From assembly GCA_008921705.1 (NCBI GenBank), contig VFFE01007646.1, positions 441,533 to 505,532 on the forward strand: a stretch of 64,000 nucleotides of DNA, read 5' to 3'. Both the position numbers and the translations under genes were made by a program. Shown piece by piece: positions 26,519 through 39,040 of the stretch; position 1 is the stretch's first letter, and the number at the start of each line of letters is the position of its first letter. The notes under the pieces are model-generated. The model was not told where the DNA came from. It was given only the letters and a program-made list of their open reading frames with translations, and made no database searches. This DNA comes from Burhinus oedicnemus. Taxonomy: Eukaryota > Chordata > Aves > Charadriiformes > Burhinidae.

Positions 26519-29500
26519 AAATGGGAGGGAAGGCCTTCCTTTATCGAAACAATGGAGAAGCACTGGAACAGCCGTGCTCGTACCAATTTCTGAGCCAAGA
26601 GAGGAAAGGGCTGATGTTTTTTGAAAAAGATGCAAAACCCTTAAGTAGTTTGATGCTAAACCGGGGCAAGAGAGAGGTGGGAGGCAAAGGCTTCCTCGTG
26701 CACCTGCACCAGAGATCCTCTCTCATATTCTCTTCCTATCAAAGCAGGCAGCTTTCTCAGGACTGCAGCATCCCTTACACCACTGCCACCGAGAAGACAC
26801 CAAAAGCCAGCAGGGACTTGGCAGAACACCAACAGCTAACCCCAAACACACCGTATGAGCAAACATACACTGCTAACAACTGAGGGTGGCATCTTCCTCA
26901 GAATAGCGGCTTCTGGGTCCTCTCTCACTACGCCGCAAAAGGATGGCTCTTTAAGTCACATTCAGGCTATTGAGATAAAAATGTACCTTGAGAGTCAATA
27001 TAGAATATTAAGACCTGAATAAATTGACTATATTGTTGCACCATTCCCCGAAAGGGAAATCTAGGTTGCAAAGCCGTACATAAACAAGACTTTTCATTTA
27101 CGCTGAAATAATTTGAATGAGCTACTACAAAGAAAGTGTACATCACCTTACTTATCAAGACATGACCTCTGGCCAGGCCTAAACGAAGCCTTTTATAATT
27201 ACAGAAGGAAGGCAACCACCATCATAAGCTAGGTGCTTATTCACCACCCCTATTCTCGACCTTTCAAAAGCAGTTTCTGTGACTACAAATGGGACTTCAT
27301 CACTATCATCATCTTTATAAAAGGAAATTATGTAATATTCCAGGAAGTTTTTTAGTCTCTTGAGAAAAATTCTCAAGTACATAAAAATAAATTTGGAGAT
27401 CTTCCCTTCACCAGGAGCTTTTGCCCTTTACAGCAAGAGTTCCACCCCTACCTGTGATCACCAGCATAACCTAAAGCAGCACCCCTTTCTGACAACAACT
27501 GAGAGAATGCAAACCAAGGCTACCCCCAAAATGCAGCTGTATCACAATCAGTAACATCTGGCTCATGCAGACCACCAGCTAGAAGAAATCACAAAATATA
27601 TCACTACCTTATGAAAGACTTTGAGATCCTGCAACAGTACCCACTCTTCAGGTACATTTTGCTTCTAAGATTTTTGTGATAATCAAAAGATGCAAGCATC
27701 CATAAATTTTTTTGTCACAAAGAAAACAAATGAGAAGTCTGTAGTGCTGAGCTGTAAATACCGCACCGCTCATCAGATCCCGTGACAACACACGACTAGC
27801 AAGCTGCTCTATTACGCGATCCCAACATCAACAATTCAAGCAGATTCAAATCAAATAAGATTCAATTCAAGTAAACTACATCAGATACTTTCTGACTGTG
27901 CAACTAGAGGTATGTTTATCCCAAATTATGCAGAAAAACATAAATTCAAAGCATCCATTATAATTCTGCCACTTCAACAAACAGTAAAATACTTGCTCTA
28001 AAAGAGCTTAGCATGACTGGACAAAAACCAGAAAGTTCACTGTCTCAAAAGCACTGTTTGGGGAAAAGTTCATCAAATACTATGTCCTCAAATCAAAAGT
28101 GCCACTTGAAATTGCTGTTGGATGAAGGAATGAGTAGAGCACTTAAGTGTAAACAGCACTTACCATGGCTCTGGTACACATAAAGTGCATGTATTAATTT
28201 ATATTTTACATTTACACAAAAATATTTGTAGGCAGAGAGGGAAACTCATATTGCATTTACAGTGTAAAAGCTACATTGAAAGATGTGAATAATACCATTT
28301 TGATTAAAGGTGTTTTACTCCAGTGACTAATTATGGAAAACCTGGGGTGTGTTTGTGGCATGAAGACCCCTTCTTGCTTGCTATCTTTCCATAAGACAAA
28401 GGCATTGCTTGCAAGTGTAGGAGAGAGCCACTTAATACAGTTATGAATGCTAAACAACTCACCAGTGAGTTACAGCTAAGTGGAGTGACAATATGGTGAA
28501 GATCCTACAGGCAAACCCACCACACCACATGGAAACTCTCTCTTTAACATCAGGTTCATTAAAGAAATGGCTTCACCTGTTCTTACAGCATGTATACCTT
28601 CAACTCCTCCTTGGCCATGGTACTTGGCTGACAGGAAATGTAACAATATTTTGGAAAAGACAAAAATAAATCACTACAAAATATTCCAAGCTCATTTACA
28701 AATGTGAATTCATTTCAGCTTCAAAGCAAGTGACATGCTTACTACACTGATGTCAACAAGCCCAAAGCAACATGTGGTAGTGCTCATTACAATGACTAGA
28801 TTCAAAAGCCAAAAGAAAATTAACAGTTCATCAATAACATTCAACTGTTCCACAAACATATCCCTAAGATAAGACAACATTGGCTGCATCAAAGGGGAGC
28901 TGTACTCTGCACTATTCATTAGCATAACCAACGCTAAAACTATATGGGATCTTCAGAGAAAGAAAAATAGGGAGAAAGTCTATAGTAGCTGGACTCACAG
29001 AAATTCAGGATCATTGATATTCATGTGTTTGCGCTTGTCTACCATACATATCATTTGGGGATAGGAGGACATTTAATAGACACAAACATTTCTCCCTTAA
29101 CTTGCCTGTAGATAAAATACTGATGCTTTTTCTTCTTTTAGTACCAGTGCACCATGCTGTCTTGATGACATTTCTAACGATGTCAGAGAAGATATAAAAA
29201 TCCCTCTAATGTACAAAACTGATGAGGTGGGGAAGGAGGAGTGCTATGAACCATGATAAATACTATATACAGTTTAAAAGTACCCTTAACTTTTGTCCCC
29301 TGGGCTTCTTACATGCTTTTGGTAGTTTTTAGCAAGGTTTCTAGCAATAGACCTGAACAACCCTGACCTGATGTCCTAAGCCATCCTCGCTTCCAGGCAT
29401 TTCCTCCCACGGCTAAGTCTTTTAGGAAGTGTGGTTTCATAGAATAAAGGAACCTCCAGATCACTGACTTTCCCCAGCTCCTCTTCTGGATAACCCCCAA

Positions 29501-32500
29501 GGCAAAGAACATAGTTACTTTACAACATGTGGTTTCTGCTCCTCCTCTGTACTGCCAATACATCTCATGGCGAACAACTAACGATCGGATGCTGACACGT
29601 GCTGCTCAATTGAAAGTCAGCGGTGTGAAGCCCTATATAAAACCTACACTGCAAATCATCTGGAGTAGAAACTTGAGATAAAGAAACAACACTAGCAATA
29701 CAATTAGTCATCAGAATACGTGAGTCTAATTAAAATATTACTCAAAAACATCTGTTAGGGAGAGGAAGCAGCCTGCAGGAATTATTCAGTGCTCCTAGAC
29801 CCATATTCTAGAAGAGCTAATTAAACACAATTCCTCTTATGCTCATGTTACAAAATATAAAGTCAGGGTGTAGAGCTGGATACGATTAAAGAAAACAAAA
29901 TTAACATCTAAAATACTGAATTGCATTTCATAAGACCTGTATATGAAAGCAAGTTGAAACAAGCAGTATTCAAATCTGCATTATTCTGTACAAACTAACT
30001 GTAATTTCATACACAACTTCCCATTCCTATCCTATTTTCTATTGCAGAAATAAGAAATAGTCTAATATGTTTGGTTTAGCTTTCACTTTTAGAAGACTAC
30101 GAAGGCTGCACCCATGGGGAGCGGCCACTTTCTCCATTTTCTATGTTTCTTCTTGATGGTCTGACCAAAGTTATTTGCTACTGTCAATACTTCCCCCATT
30201 TGCAAGATGAGGGTATGCTAATATTTGTAACTCTGAATAATATAGATTTATGCTGATCTTCATCTTACTCCTAAGCCCAAGAGGAAATGAAATACTAACA
30301 AATTTGGAAATGGAAGATAAGACTTTCTCATGTAATTTAATACACAATGAATTAAATGGGTAAAAATGAAAAAAGGGCTGAAGAGGAAGAATGAGCAATC
30401 TTTTGTCATCCATGGTAGTACGACAATAAATTCTTAGAAGATCTCATACTGTCAAGAAGAAATGATATTTAGATTAAACCTTGCTAGACCCTAAAAGGAT
30501 AATTTGTCAGTATTTTCCACTTTTCTGCCAATCCTGTACTCATTTGTTAGATCCCTTCTTTTTATCTCACAGTATTAGTTTGGAATAACTGAAAAGCATT
30601 TTGCTAGGGGGAAGAAAAAAGCTCTAGATATCTTTGTATTTAAAACAATACTGGCTGAGGGTATAAGGAAGCCAATAAGAGTAATTTGATCTTATTTATC
30701 TAGCAGCCTTAACTTTAATCTTCTATGATCAGAGTTCACAAGTTTTTGTTAGCCTTATTTGCACTAATGATGTTCCACTGGCAGCTTTCAGCAGAACATT
30801 GCAAACTTCGATGAAAACCAGGTTCCAACTGTCAGGAACACTTACATTTTAAGACATATAAGTGCTAATTGCTTATATTTCAAAATAAGTATTAAATTAA
30901 AGCAACATTGAACTGAAATACATAATTTATTCATTTATTCCAAACGATACACATACGAAATATAACTGTAGGTTGTTTCTGTAAAGCAGATTTTGGATCC
31001 TCTAATACATTTTAAATTTTAACCAAAAGAGACGAGAAATAAGACATATTATAAACTGAATAATAAAACAACGTAAATAAAACATCAGGACAGACACGTT
31101 GCTTGTTTAGAATGGAAGTCATCCCAGCAACACACTAGCCCAGAGATATCCTCATGTAGAATTCATGGTAAATGTTTAACAACAGAATTAGTATCTTGTT
31201 CAGCGTCCCCCTAGTCTCACAAAGATTGCTGAAATGAAGAGGCAGACAATCCTCCCGCTTTTGCACTGCAGCAATCTGAGGGAAGGCTGGTGCTTTACTG
31301 TCCCATCTCACCTCTTCCCCCTGTGGCAGCCCCAGATAAGCTGAGTTCCCGAGAACCGCAGCAGCACTGCAACATCCTTTTGCACTGTAAAATACTCGTG
31401 GAAAAACTTTTCCTGCACACTCATTTCCATCTGAGAAAGTCAAAAGAATTTAAAAGAAAGAAGGAGAAATAATTTAGATTGCTACAGGCTCCTTAAGCCA
31501 CATCCACTACCGCTTCTGCATAACACAGGGGAGGAAAGGCAAGTGATTTTTTTTGGAGCTGTAATGCCAAGTTACTCATTTCTGGGATAAAAATTAGACC
31601 TGACTGTTCTCCTCAAGCTTCCCTCCCTCTCGCTTTTAGCTACCCATGAAAGAAAACAAAACTGCAGGGCTAAAAATATTACACAACCTTGTGCAAATGC
31701 ACAGATATTTTTTTTCTATGCTGTGGACAAAGGTAATTTGGATTATGGAGTATAAAAAAACTTTTCTGCTACGTTTTAAATACCATTTCATTAGCTTTAA
31801 TGTACAATATTAAATACTGTTTGATATTTGTCTTTAAATTAGTGTTTATCGTGCTTAAAAGAAACACAAGAAAGGCAATGTTTTAACATTATGTACTGAT
31901 TTTAATATACCATATGAAAACCGTAAAGATTAAAATAGCAGATCTGCAGATGCAATGCCTCTGTCAGTCAGAAAAGTAATGAAGATAGTCATTTTAAAAG
32001 GCAGAATTTTCCCCACAATACTGACAAACAACAACTCATCATTAGCTGAATTTCTATACACAAGCAATTTCACAAATGGCTTAAATACTAGGGGCACAAC
32101 TGCAGGACACTCGTGGTATTACAACTGAGGTGACGTTACAGCGCTTACAGAAGCTTCTCACACTTACCCAAAGCAATTCAGGTGACTTACGTGCTGCTTT
32201 TGAGACAGTAACATTTCCCAAGGAACCACTCTGAGGTCAACAAACGCATCTTACGCTCTTAATAACTGCAGCGGAGCCGTTACAACGGCAATGCCTACTC
32301 CAGTGCTCCCCAAAAGGCACTGCCATGTTACTGCAGAGATTCACGCGCTTCCTTTGACACTGAGGAGGATTCTTTGAAACAACAGCAGAAGCAACACACA
32401 TAAATACCACTAGGAGAGAAAAAGCCCCACAACAGAAACCAAAAGTCTTTTATTAAGGGAAGATTAGTGGCCCTTTTCTGTCAAATATCTGAGAGTACCA

Positions 32501-32999
32501 TATCTCAAAACTATCTGACAAGCTATAGTAAACTCCCAAAGTAGAAGGAATTTCACCATGGGGGCTTTGCATTTTCTTTAAGCGATGAGGCTGCCTTAAT
32601 CTATTAGGCGACTAAAACCATCCGACAGACAGCACTGTACAAACAAGAATGCAACCCGTGCCACAATAAAAAGGCAAAGTAAAGCACACTGGGAATGAAG
32701 AGAAAAATATTAAATGGGATAGACGGAATGGGATTAAGACTGATGTTTACCTTTATATTTTCAAGGCTACTTACACATATTTGATCTAACTGCTCTACAG
32801 GCAAATTAGTAACTAATTTTCTTAATTGCACCACTGTAAATAGAGAGTGACAGGACAGGAGCTAATGGAAATACTTCAGATACAGCCATCCTTATTACAA
32901 ACACAATCCTGCATAGAGTCAGTCACTTGCATACTTCTTCTCGGAGCCTGTATTGTTATTTTAATGTAGCTGTTGGTAATAATTTCCTGGAGAAATGAG
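26519..32999. other. Intronic sequence, nothing firmly recognised
   Basis: Just after the CR1, a 122-codon frame (26515-26883, +) is open in a moderately GC-rich stretch but matches nothing I know. The rest is AT-rich with no recognisable exon, RNA gene or repeat. Confidence 0.55.
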
Positions 33000-33400
33000 A
33001 AAGCCAAAGATCAGCTTAATGCCTGGCTTGTTTACAAAATAACAGTAAATAACAGCAACATTAATCCCAATGCTCTCACTTTCTTGCCTTAAACACAAGA
33101 CTTTTATGAAGAGCCAAATTCAAGCCTAATTTAAACAGGTGTGAATTCACAGTAGGTCTATTGACACACACCGTAAATTAAATCAGAACCTTGTCCTTAA
33201 CTAAAACGTCTGCATGTTTGAATAACTACAGCATTCACAAAGCTGCATTTCTCATCCAGAGTCAGCAATTCCGGTATTTCTTTTACTAATTAAGCATCTT
33301 AATCCCTTTAAGAGATACCATTAAGATACTGATCTGAAGTGCAAAGAGCTGAGGTGACTTGCCCAAAAGTCACCCATCTGCCCAGCCACCAAAGTGAAAA
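33000..33400. promoter_or_regulatory. Possible conserved noncoding element (motif-dense intron segment)
   Basis: Several recognisable transcription-factor-like words cluster here: TTGTTTAC (forkhead-like), TTAATCCC (bicoid/OTX-like), AGGTGTGAA (T-box-like) and ACTAATTA (homeodomain-like). Such words also occur by chance in AT-rich DNA. This is inference only; conservation across birds would be the test. Confidence 0.2.
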
Positions 33401-36400
33401 AAACTCAGAGATTTAGGGAGAGTCAAAAGCTCTGTTAAATGGACCACTGCTCCCAGGGTATAAAACAGATACTTAAGTGAATTACACAAGATTAATCTTA
33501 CATGTTTCTATGTCATTAAATCCAGCTTTGATCTGTAACCTACTGATTTCTCTACTACATCCACTTATTAATAGATGCCTAATATTATCATTCTATCTTT
33601 GCAGTCTGCTGTTTAAAACTATTGATATTATTAAAATTATTGTTCCAAACAGAATCTGATCCTGTACACTGATGTCAAGAAGTTTCCCAATAATTTCTAT
33701 GGGAAAAAGGAAACAACTACATTTTTTCATAGCTGGTTTTTTTTTTTTCCCTCTTGCTTTGTTTTTAAAAAGACAAATATGTTATTAAAAAACATCCCCT
33801 GGCCAGATCTCAAGCACTCTAAAGCTATATTCCATGATCAGGCTAGTGGTATTTCAGCCTGTACTAACACCCTAATTTCGTGCCTACAAATCTCAAAGAA
33901 GCTGTTGTGAGCTATAGCCAATGCCTAGTTGGCATAACATAATGCAGCCAAAGGCACTGACCATGAATCTGGCTCCAAGCCTGGGTGTGCATTTCACAGT
34001 GCGCTCATCCCGTACTGGGAATCCAGTACTCTGCTACGGGTTCTCACTACTTAGTAAAGAAAAAGTAACTAATTGCATAAAAACATCTAAGTACGTCAGG
34101 ACTAAGCCAAGCAAGCCAGCCTTTAAAGTACTTCTAAACAATCTGACAACCTAAAACTGGTTAAAAATTGTGTTACTGTAGAAATGGCTCAAGTTCCGTA
34201 CTATTTCTCAGCTGAGACGTAGTAGCTAAAAGTAAAAGCATTGATGGTGCACACAAGTCAAATGTGGCTCAAAAATGGATTATGGCATGGCATGAATGCA
34301 TTTGAGGTGAAATTCATTGCTTCACAGCTGCATAGACATCCCGTAAAGCAAAACATAAGTGCATGAACAATTTAATGGGGAAGAGTATATGGATATAAAA
34401 TGGAGTGCAGTCTCCTTTTTAGTACACTAACTAGCCTGGGATGCAGATCCATGTCACGTGATGTAGTTTTAGACACATGTCTGAAGACCGCCCTTTTTGT
34501 AGAGTGGGGTTGTACCTCTCCCGGACCATAGCTTTACTCCAGAAAAATAAAGAAATAAATAAATTTGCCAGCTCAGTAATCTGGCAGATGTTCTGATATG
34601 CTGCAATGACAGATAACATTGTTTCAGTGAATTGAGCGTAAATGCAGTCTTCTTCAATGGAATAAAGTAACTATTTTTGATATTGTTATTCTGTAGTGTT
34701 TCTGTCTGAAATTTACATTCACATATTGTAGAGTAACACTGTTGATGTTTAAATAAAGCTATTTATACCATACCAGAGATAAGCAATGATCCCCAAGAAA
34801 TTGGTCATTCATTACTTGCAGTTAATATATATTTTGCTTAGCCTCAGGCAAAGCTAAAGGCAGTTTCTGCACTAATAGGCTATTATTAGTTGCCATTAAC
34901 ATTGACAACACTAATTTAAATGGGAACGTTGGCGTTTCACGCAATCTGTTCAATGCTGCCAAAACAACCGGAGTATGTTTAAACAGTGATTATCAGAGTT
35001 GGTGCATCTATGAAGGAAAATAATCCTCAAATAAATTCTCAAATTGGGCTCAGAATACATAGTGAAGTATATACTCTTTGCGAGGGAACCGCCTGCTAGA
35101 GCTTTGAGTGAATATGAGAAATTCGAGGAATATCTAAACAGAATAAAATTTGCAAAAGTGTATTTGCTTCAGATCAATGTAAAGCAAAAAAACGTCCTGA
35201 AAGCGGGTCTACCAGAGTCTACACACTTTGTTGTCCTAATGTCACCACAAAAAAAGCTATTCTGCATTTGTAGCAGAATTGCCTTCATAGAGGGAAAAAA
35301 CCCAACCCAACAACAAAAACTAACTGACCTTTTCAAAATACAGACCATAATATAGCAATTATTTTTCTCAAACAATGCAACAACTGTATCTTCCCCATTA
35401 AGTTTATTCCAGTTACAAATAGCTGTGTTCACATGCCATTTGGTCAACCCTTCGAAAGCCAGAATTTCTAAATACCTGTTTTTACAGCAATTAGACAGTA
35501 TCACGGAAACTAGCATTTCATGAACCTCCAACAACTGATCTTAGGTGCTCATCCATTTTCACCCCACGGAAGTTACTGGCTGGCACAAAGGAAGTCTACT
35601 TCCATGGCAGGAACCAAGAAGGATAAATGCAACACTTGCGGCTCTCTGATAAAGCCCCTGGCACAAATGACAGCATAGAAACAGAAAGATGTGCCATCTA
35701 TTATTGCGTTTAAGTAGAGATTTATGAACTTCTGTATTCAAAGAGTGCTTTGTTACTGAATGCCAACTCAGATGGAAAACACGCTGCTCTCTGGATCAGG
35801 AATCCTGACTATGAACTTACCTGTGAAGTACTATGTAATATAAATGAATATAGCTTGAACCATTATTATCTTCAAATTTATCCACATTAACTTTCAAGAC
35901 TGTAATTATTATAGTGACTCAGTGCCACAGGAAGCACTGATACCTGCTCTGTTGACCCTGCCTGGAGACAACTAAAGAGTTTGAATGAGCTTGTGCTCTC
36001 AGTTTCTCTCTCTTCCAACTTATTCTTGCTCTCACTTTCCTCTTCTAACTATTCAGTTAAAATTTGTACTCAAGTATCTGAAACATGAATCCTTGATTAA
36101 AAATTTGTTATAAAGCTTACAAAGAACCAAATATTAAAGCCACACGCACAAGGACTACTCCGTTCTGTTCTAGACCATGCAGTAAACAAGCTCAAATTGG
36201 TAAAAATAATTCTCTGAGACAAACATTTAGAAGAAACCACTCCATTCTTTGTTGGTGAAGCACAATGATTACGCGTCCCTAGCTTAAAAACACTTAACCC
36301 ATGGATCCTGCAACGTAGGATGATGAGGGCAACAAAAACATTTCCTTTACTACCTACAATAATTTTCATCTATAGCAAGATGACTTATTTAGGGCAACTT

Positions 36401-38750
36401 GTACAGCTAGCAAAATTTCATGAATACCCAGGTGCACCACTGCATTCCAGGCTGAAATATGTAACTCGGTTATATGCTTAATCTGCTTTGAATACATTGG
36501 CTTCCCACCACCTTAAAACATAACGGACCATGTGTATTTCTTAGTTTGAACAGTACAAGTGTTATGCTTTGAGAAACCCACAATAATTTATTGTCGTTTA
36601 GACAATTATTCTATCATCTGATGACCCCTCCCCACCTGAGAAGGGGAATTGGGGAAAAAACAAGGAAACTTGGGCATTGAAATATAAACAGATTTAATAG
36701 AATAAGACTAAATAATTAATATTAATAACACTAAAGAACCATTGATCATGATACCAATATAAAATACACCAGGATTATACTCAGTCCATTCTATCAGTAG
36801 GAAGCTGTGCACTCCCAGCAGTGGACAGCAAGTGTCGGCCACTGCAAGCGCTGCGGCTTTGGGAGGGAAGGAAGGGCTCAGGGGTCTCGCACCAGGGCAA
36901 AGAAGTTCTCTGGATCACCACCATCAAGTGAAGAGCACTTCACAGCAAGCTTTCTAATTTATATTGAATGTGACGTTCATGGTATGAAATAATCCTGTTG
37001 GCCAGCTTGCGTCAAGTGCCAGGGTCTTGCTCCTCTTCATCCCTGCACCTAGCGAGCTCGAAAACACTGAGACCTTGAAACCCACACACCATAGCTGGCT
37101 ATAAAGTAAACATTTTCACAAATTCAGATGCTAGTCTTCTAAAAAGTGCAGTTTTCCCAAGCGTTAGAAGAGAAATTAGTCCCATGTTGCTCAAACCAGC
37201 ACAAGTATGCACATTCCTTTCTCAGGTAGCATTCCCTTTAAACCATTTTCATAGTTAACAGCCAACCAATTCCAGGCAGACCAGATTCAGTTCCTTCGGC
37301 CACCATCTAAAACCAAATGTCTTTGGAAAACACGCAAAAAACCCCTCCAACCCCAAACAAAAAACCGCTAATGCAACAACACTTTACAGAGGATGGATCC
37401 CATACAGAACGTGGCAGAAGCAGGAAGCGAGAAGGTAGACATCCATTGATCATCATGCAAATGGGGTGGAATCCAAAAATTCACTGATTCTAGCAATGTG
37501 ATACAATGGCATAGGGCAGAATGCTTAATCCTCAAAGGAGTATTTAATCAAAAACAAGCTGCGCACTAAAACTTTTTTTTTAAACTCATGCAGATAATCT
37601 GATGTCTTTGAACCTATATTGGACATCATCATTGGTATTGACAAACATGCAGATGAAATTACAATTAAATTACCAGCTTCATATTTGACAAATTCAAAAC
37701 ATATACCTATAGAAATGACATTCATGACTGCACTCTCATCTTATGACTACAGATCTACTAAAATGTATTACTGTCAATGCTAAAGTGTCAGTCTGCCACT
37801 TTCACTGGTTGCCCTATCTCTTATCCAGTTAAAAATACATATTTAACTACATTTTGACCTGCCATAACATGTAGCCATTAAACACAGAAATTAAAATATG
37901 AGCTAAGCTTGTTGATCTTAAGCATGATAGATTTGTTTATTTACTATACTCTTTAAGGAAACATTTATAGCATATTTTCATCAATTTTGATGCAGAGATA
38001 AAAAACTTACTAATTCCCCCTATTAAATACACATTTTCACCTTCTATGACACACTAAACCATAAGAAGAGCAAATAAGTAAAAAGATCCTGAAACAGAAT
38101 GAATATTTTTAAAAAAAACGAAGAAAACAAAAAATAACCCTCACAACGCACCCCCCCCAACCTAAGCCAGAAACCCACCCTCCACATGCAGAGAAATCCA
38201 GAACTGAGATATGACAAAGACCTGTTCAGTCTGTCCTACTGATAAAGACGTGTCTTCAGGTGTAGCCTGAAATAACAGCTGAAGAGAGCATTTAGGATTC
38301 CAGGTTGTGTTCCTGAAGTTGCCTGGCAGTAGAGTCTTAAAGCTACACCCAGAAGCCAGCACATGCAGGATCAATTCTACACAAAATGTGATTTAAATGT
38401 ACATATATAGATTTATTTTAGAACCTAATTCATAGGCCACTGCACTCAAATGATAAATGTCCTATAGGATAAACATGGAGAATGTGGGAAAGTAAGTGAT
38501 CTCTAGAAGAATGATGTATTAACAAAAACATTGTTTCATTTTTTGTCTTATTTTCCACCTACACTGTAAATACAATGCACATATCAAACAACCCTTTCAC
38601 ACCTTTCATATAATACAGAGACCCAAGAAGGAAGGGGGAAAAAGAAAGAAAACAAAAAAAGTAAAAGCAAGAAAAAAGGAAAAGAAAAGTAGTAGAAGAA
38701 AGTTTCAAATAAATTACTACTTGTATTCAGTACATTAGATGCATTTCTTT
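33401..38750. other. Intronic sequence with A/C tracts and a purine-rich stretch
   Basis: A/C-only tracts occur at about 35295-35320, 37347-37366 and 38149-38162, and a long A/G-rich stretch at about 38618-38702, close to the exon's donor side. The segment 34800-35000 is rich in TAAT cores and may be regulatory. No further TENM1 exon was found. Confidence 0.55.
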
Positions 38751-38755
38751 ATTAC
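38751..38755 (-). other. TENM1: 5' splice donor of the TENM1 exon
   Basis: Read on the - strand, exon end AATG is followed by GTAATA, a usable GT donor with the common A at +3 and A at +4. The reading frame continues open for a few codons into the intron (NKEMHLMY then stop) without matching any teneurin, which supports ending the exon here. Confidence 0.88.
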
Positions 38756-39016
38756 CATTCTCCCCATCAGACTTCCTTTCATGGTCAGTGTCAGTGAGGG
38801 ACAATGCTGAATTTGCTCGGCTTGACAAACAGGAGCTGTGTTCCGATTTCATCCCCCTCATCCACATCCTCAGGGCATGATCCGGGGACGCACCACCTTC
38901 TGTTTCAGTATCCACATCTGAGCCCACCTCTAGTGGGTAGCTGTGCTCAGCTACACCGTGTAAATCTGTTTGATAGCCAGAGCACAGAATATGGGGAGTC
39001 TCACAGAATTCCATGT
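38756..39016 (-). CDS. TENM1: Teneurin-1 internal coding exon (cytoplasmic Ten_N domain)
   Basis: Seen: read on the - strand, this 261-bp block is open throughout and encodes 86 complete codons plus split codons at both ends. The peptide starts [15 protein letters not shown] and contains [22 protein letters not shown] and [18 protein letters not shown], then ends SDGEN. Known: this is the conserved intracellular teneurin N-terminal (Ten_N) region, and the [22 protein letters not shown] combination fits teneurin-1 rather than teneurins 2-4. Teneurins are large type II membrane proteins that act in neuronal adhesion and synapse partner choice, binding latrophilins outside the cell; the cytoplasmic domain can be released and signal to the nucleus. 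The segment probably covers about residues 73-159 of a roughly 2,700-residue protein. Boundaries were set by an acceptor (TTTTTTCCAG before ACATGG) and a donor (GAGAATG before GTAATA). Both introns are phase 1, so the exon is symmetric. No stop or frameshift is seen. Paralogue assignment is from memory, not a search. Confidence 0.95.
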
Positions 39017-39040
39017 CTGGAAAAAACAAAAGTTCAGAAA
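39017..39040 (-). other. TENM1: 3' splice acceptor and polypyrimidine tract of the TENM1 exon
   Basis: Read on the - strand, the bases just upstream of the exon form a pyrimidine-rich stretch (CTTTTGTTTTTTCCAG) ending in AG at 39018-39017. The first exon bases, AC, complete a codon begun in the upstream exon. A pyrimidine-rich sequence continues further upstream with possible branch-point adenines around 39033-39048, but I cannot choose one. Confidence 0.88.

Larger units (their letters stand above)
1..38755 (-). other. TENM1: TENM1 intron downstream of the exon (partial, open at the window start)
   Basis: Inferred from the exon and its donor. The next teneurin-1 exon should encode a proline-rich stretch followed by HACTC-like sequence; no matching pyrimidine/GGNGG-rich block on the - strand was found down to position 1, so the intron is at least 38.7 kb here. 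It holds two CR1 copies, simple repeats, A/C-only tracts and one small CpG cluster, listed separately. Confidence 0.75.

Noticed and set aside
29309..29563. GC-moderate block with an 84-codon - frame as an LTR or retrogene
   Set aside because: No recognisable retroviral or host motif and no terminal repeats.
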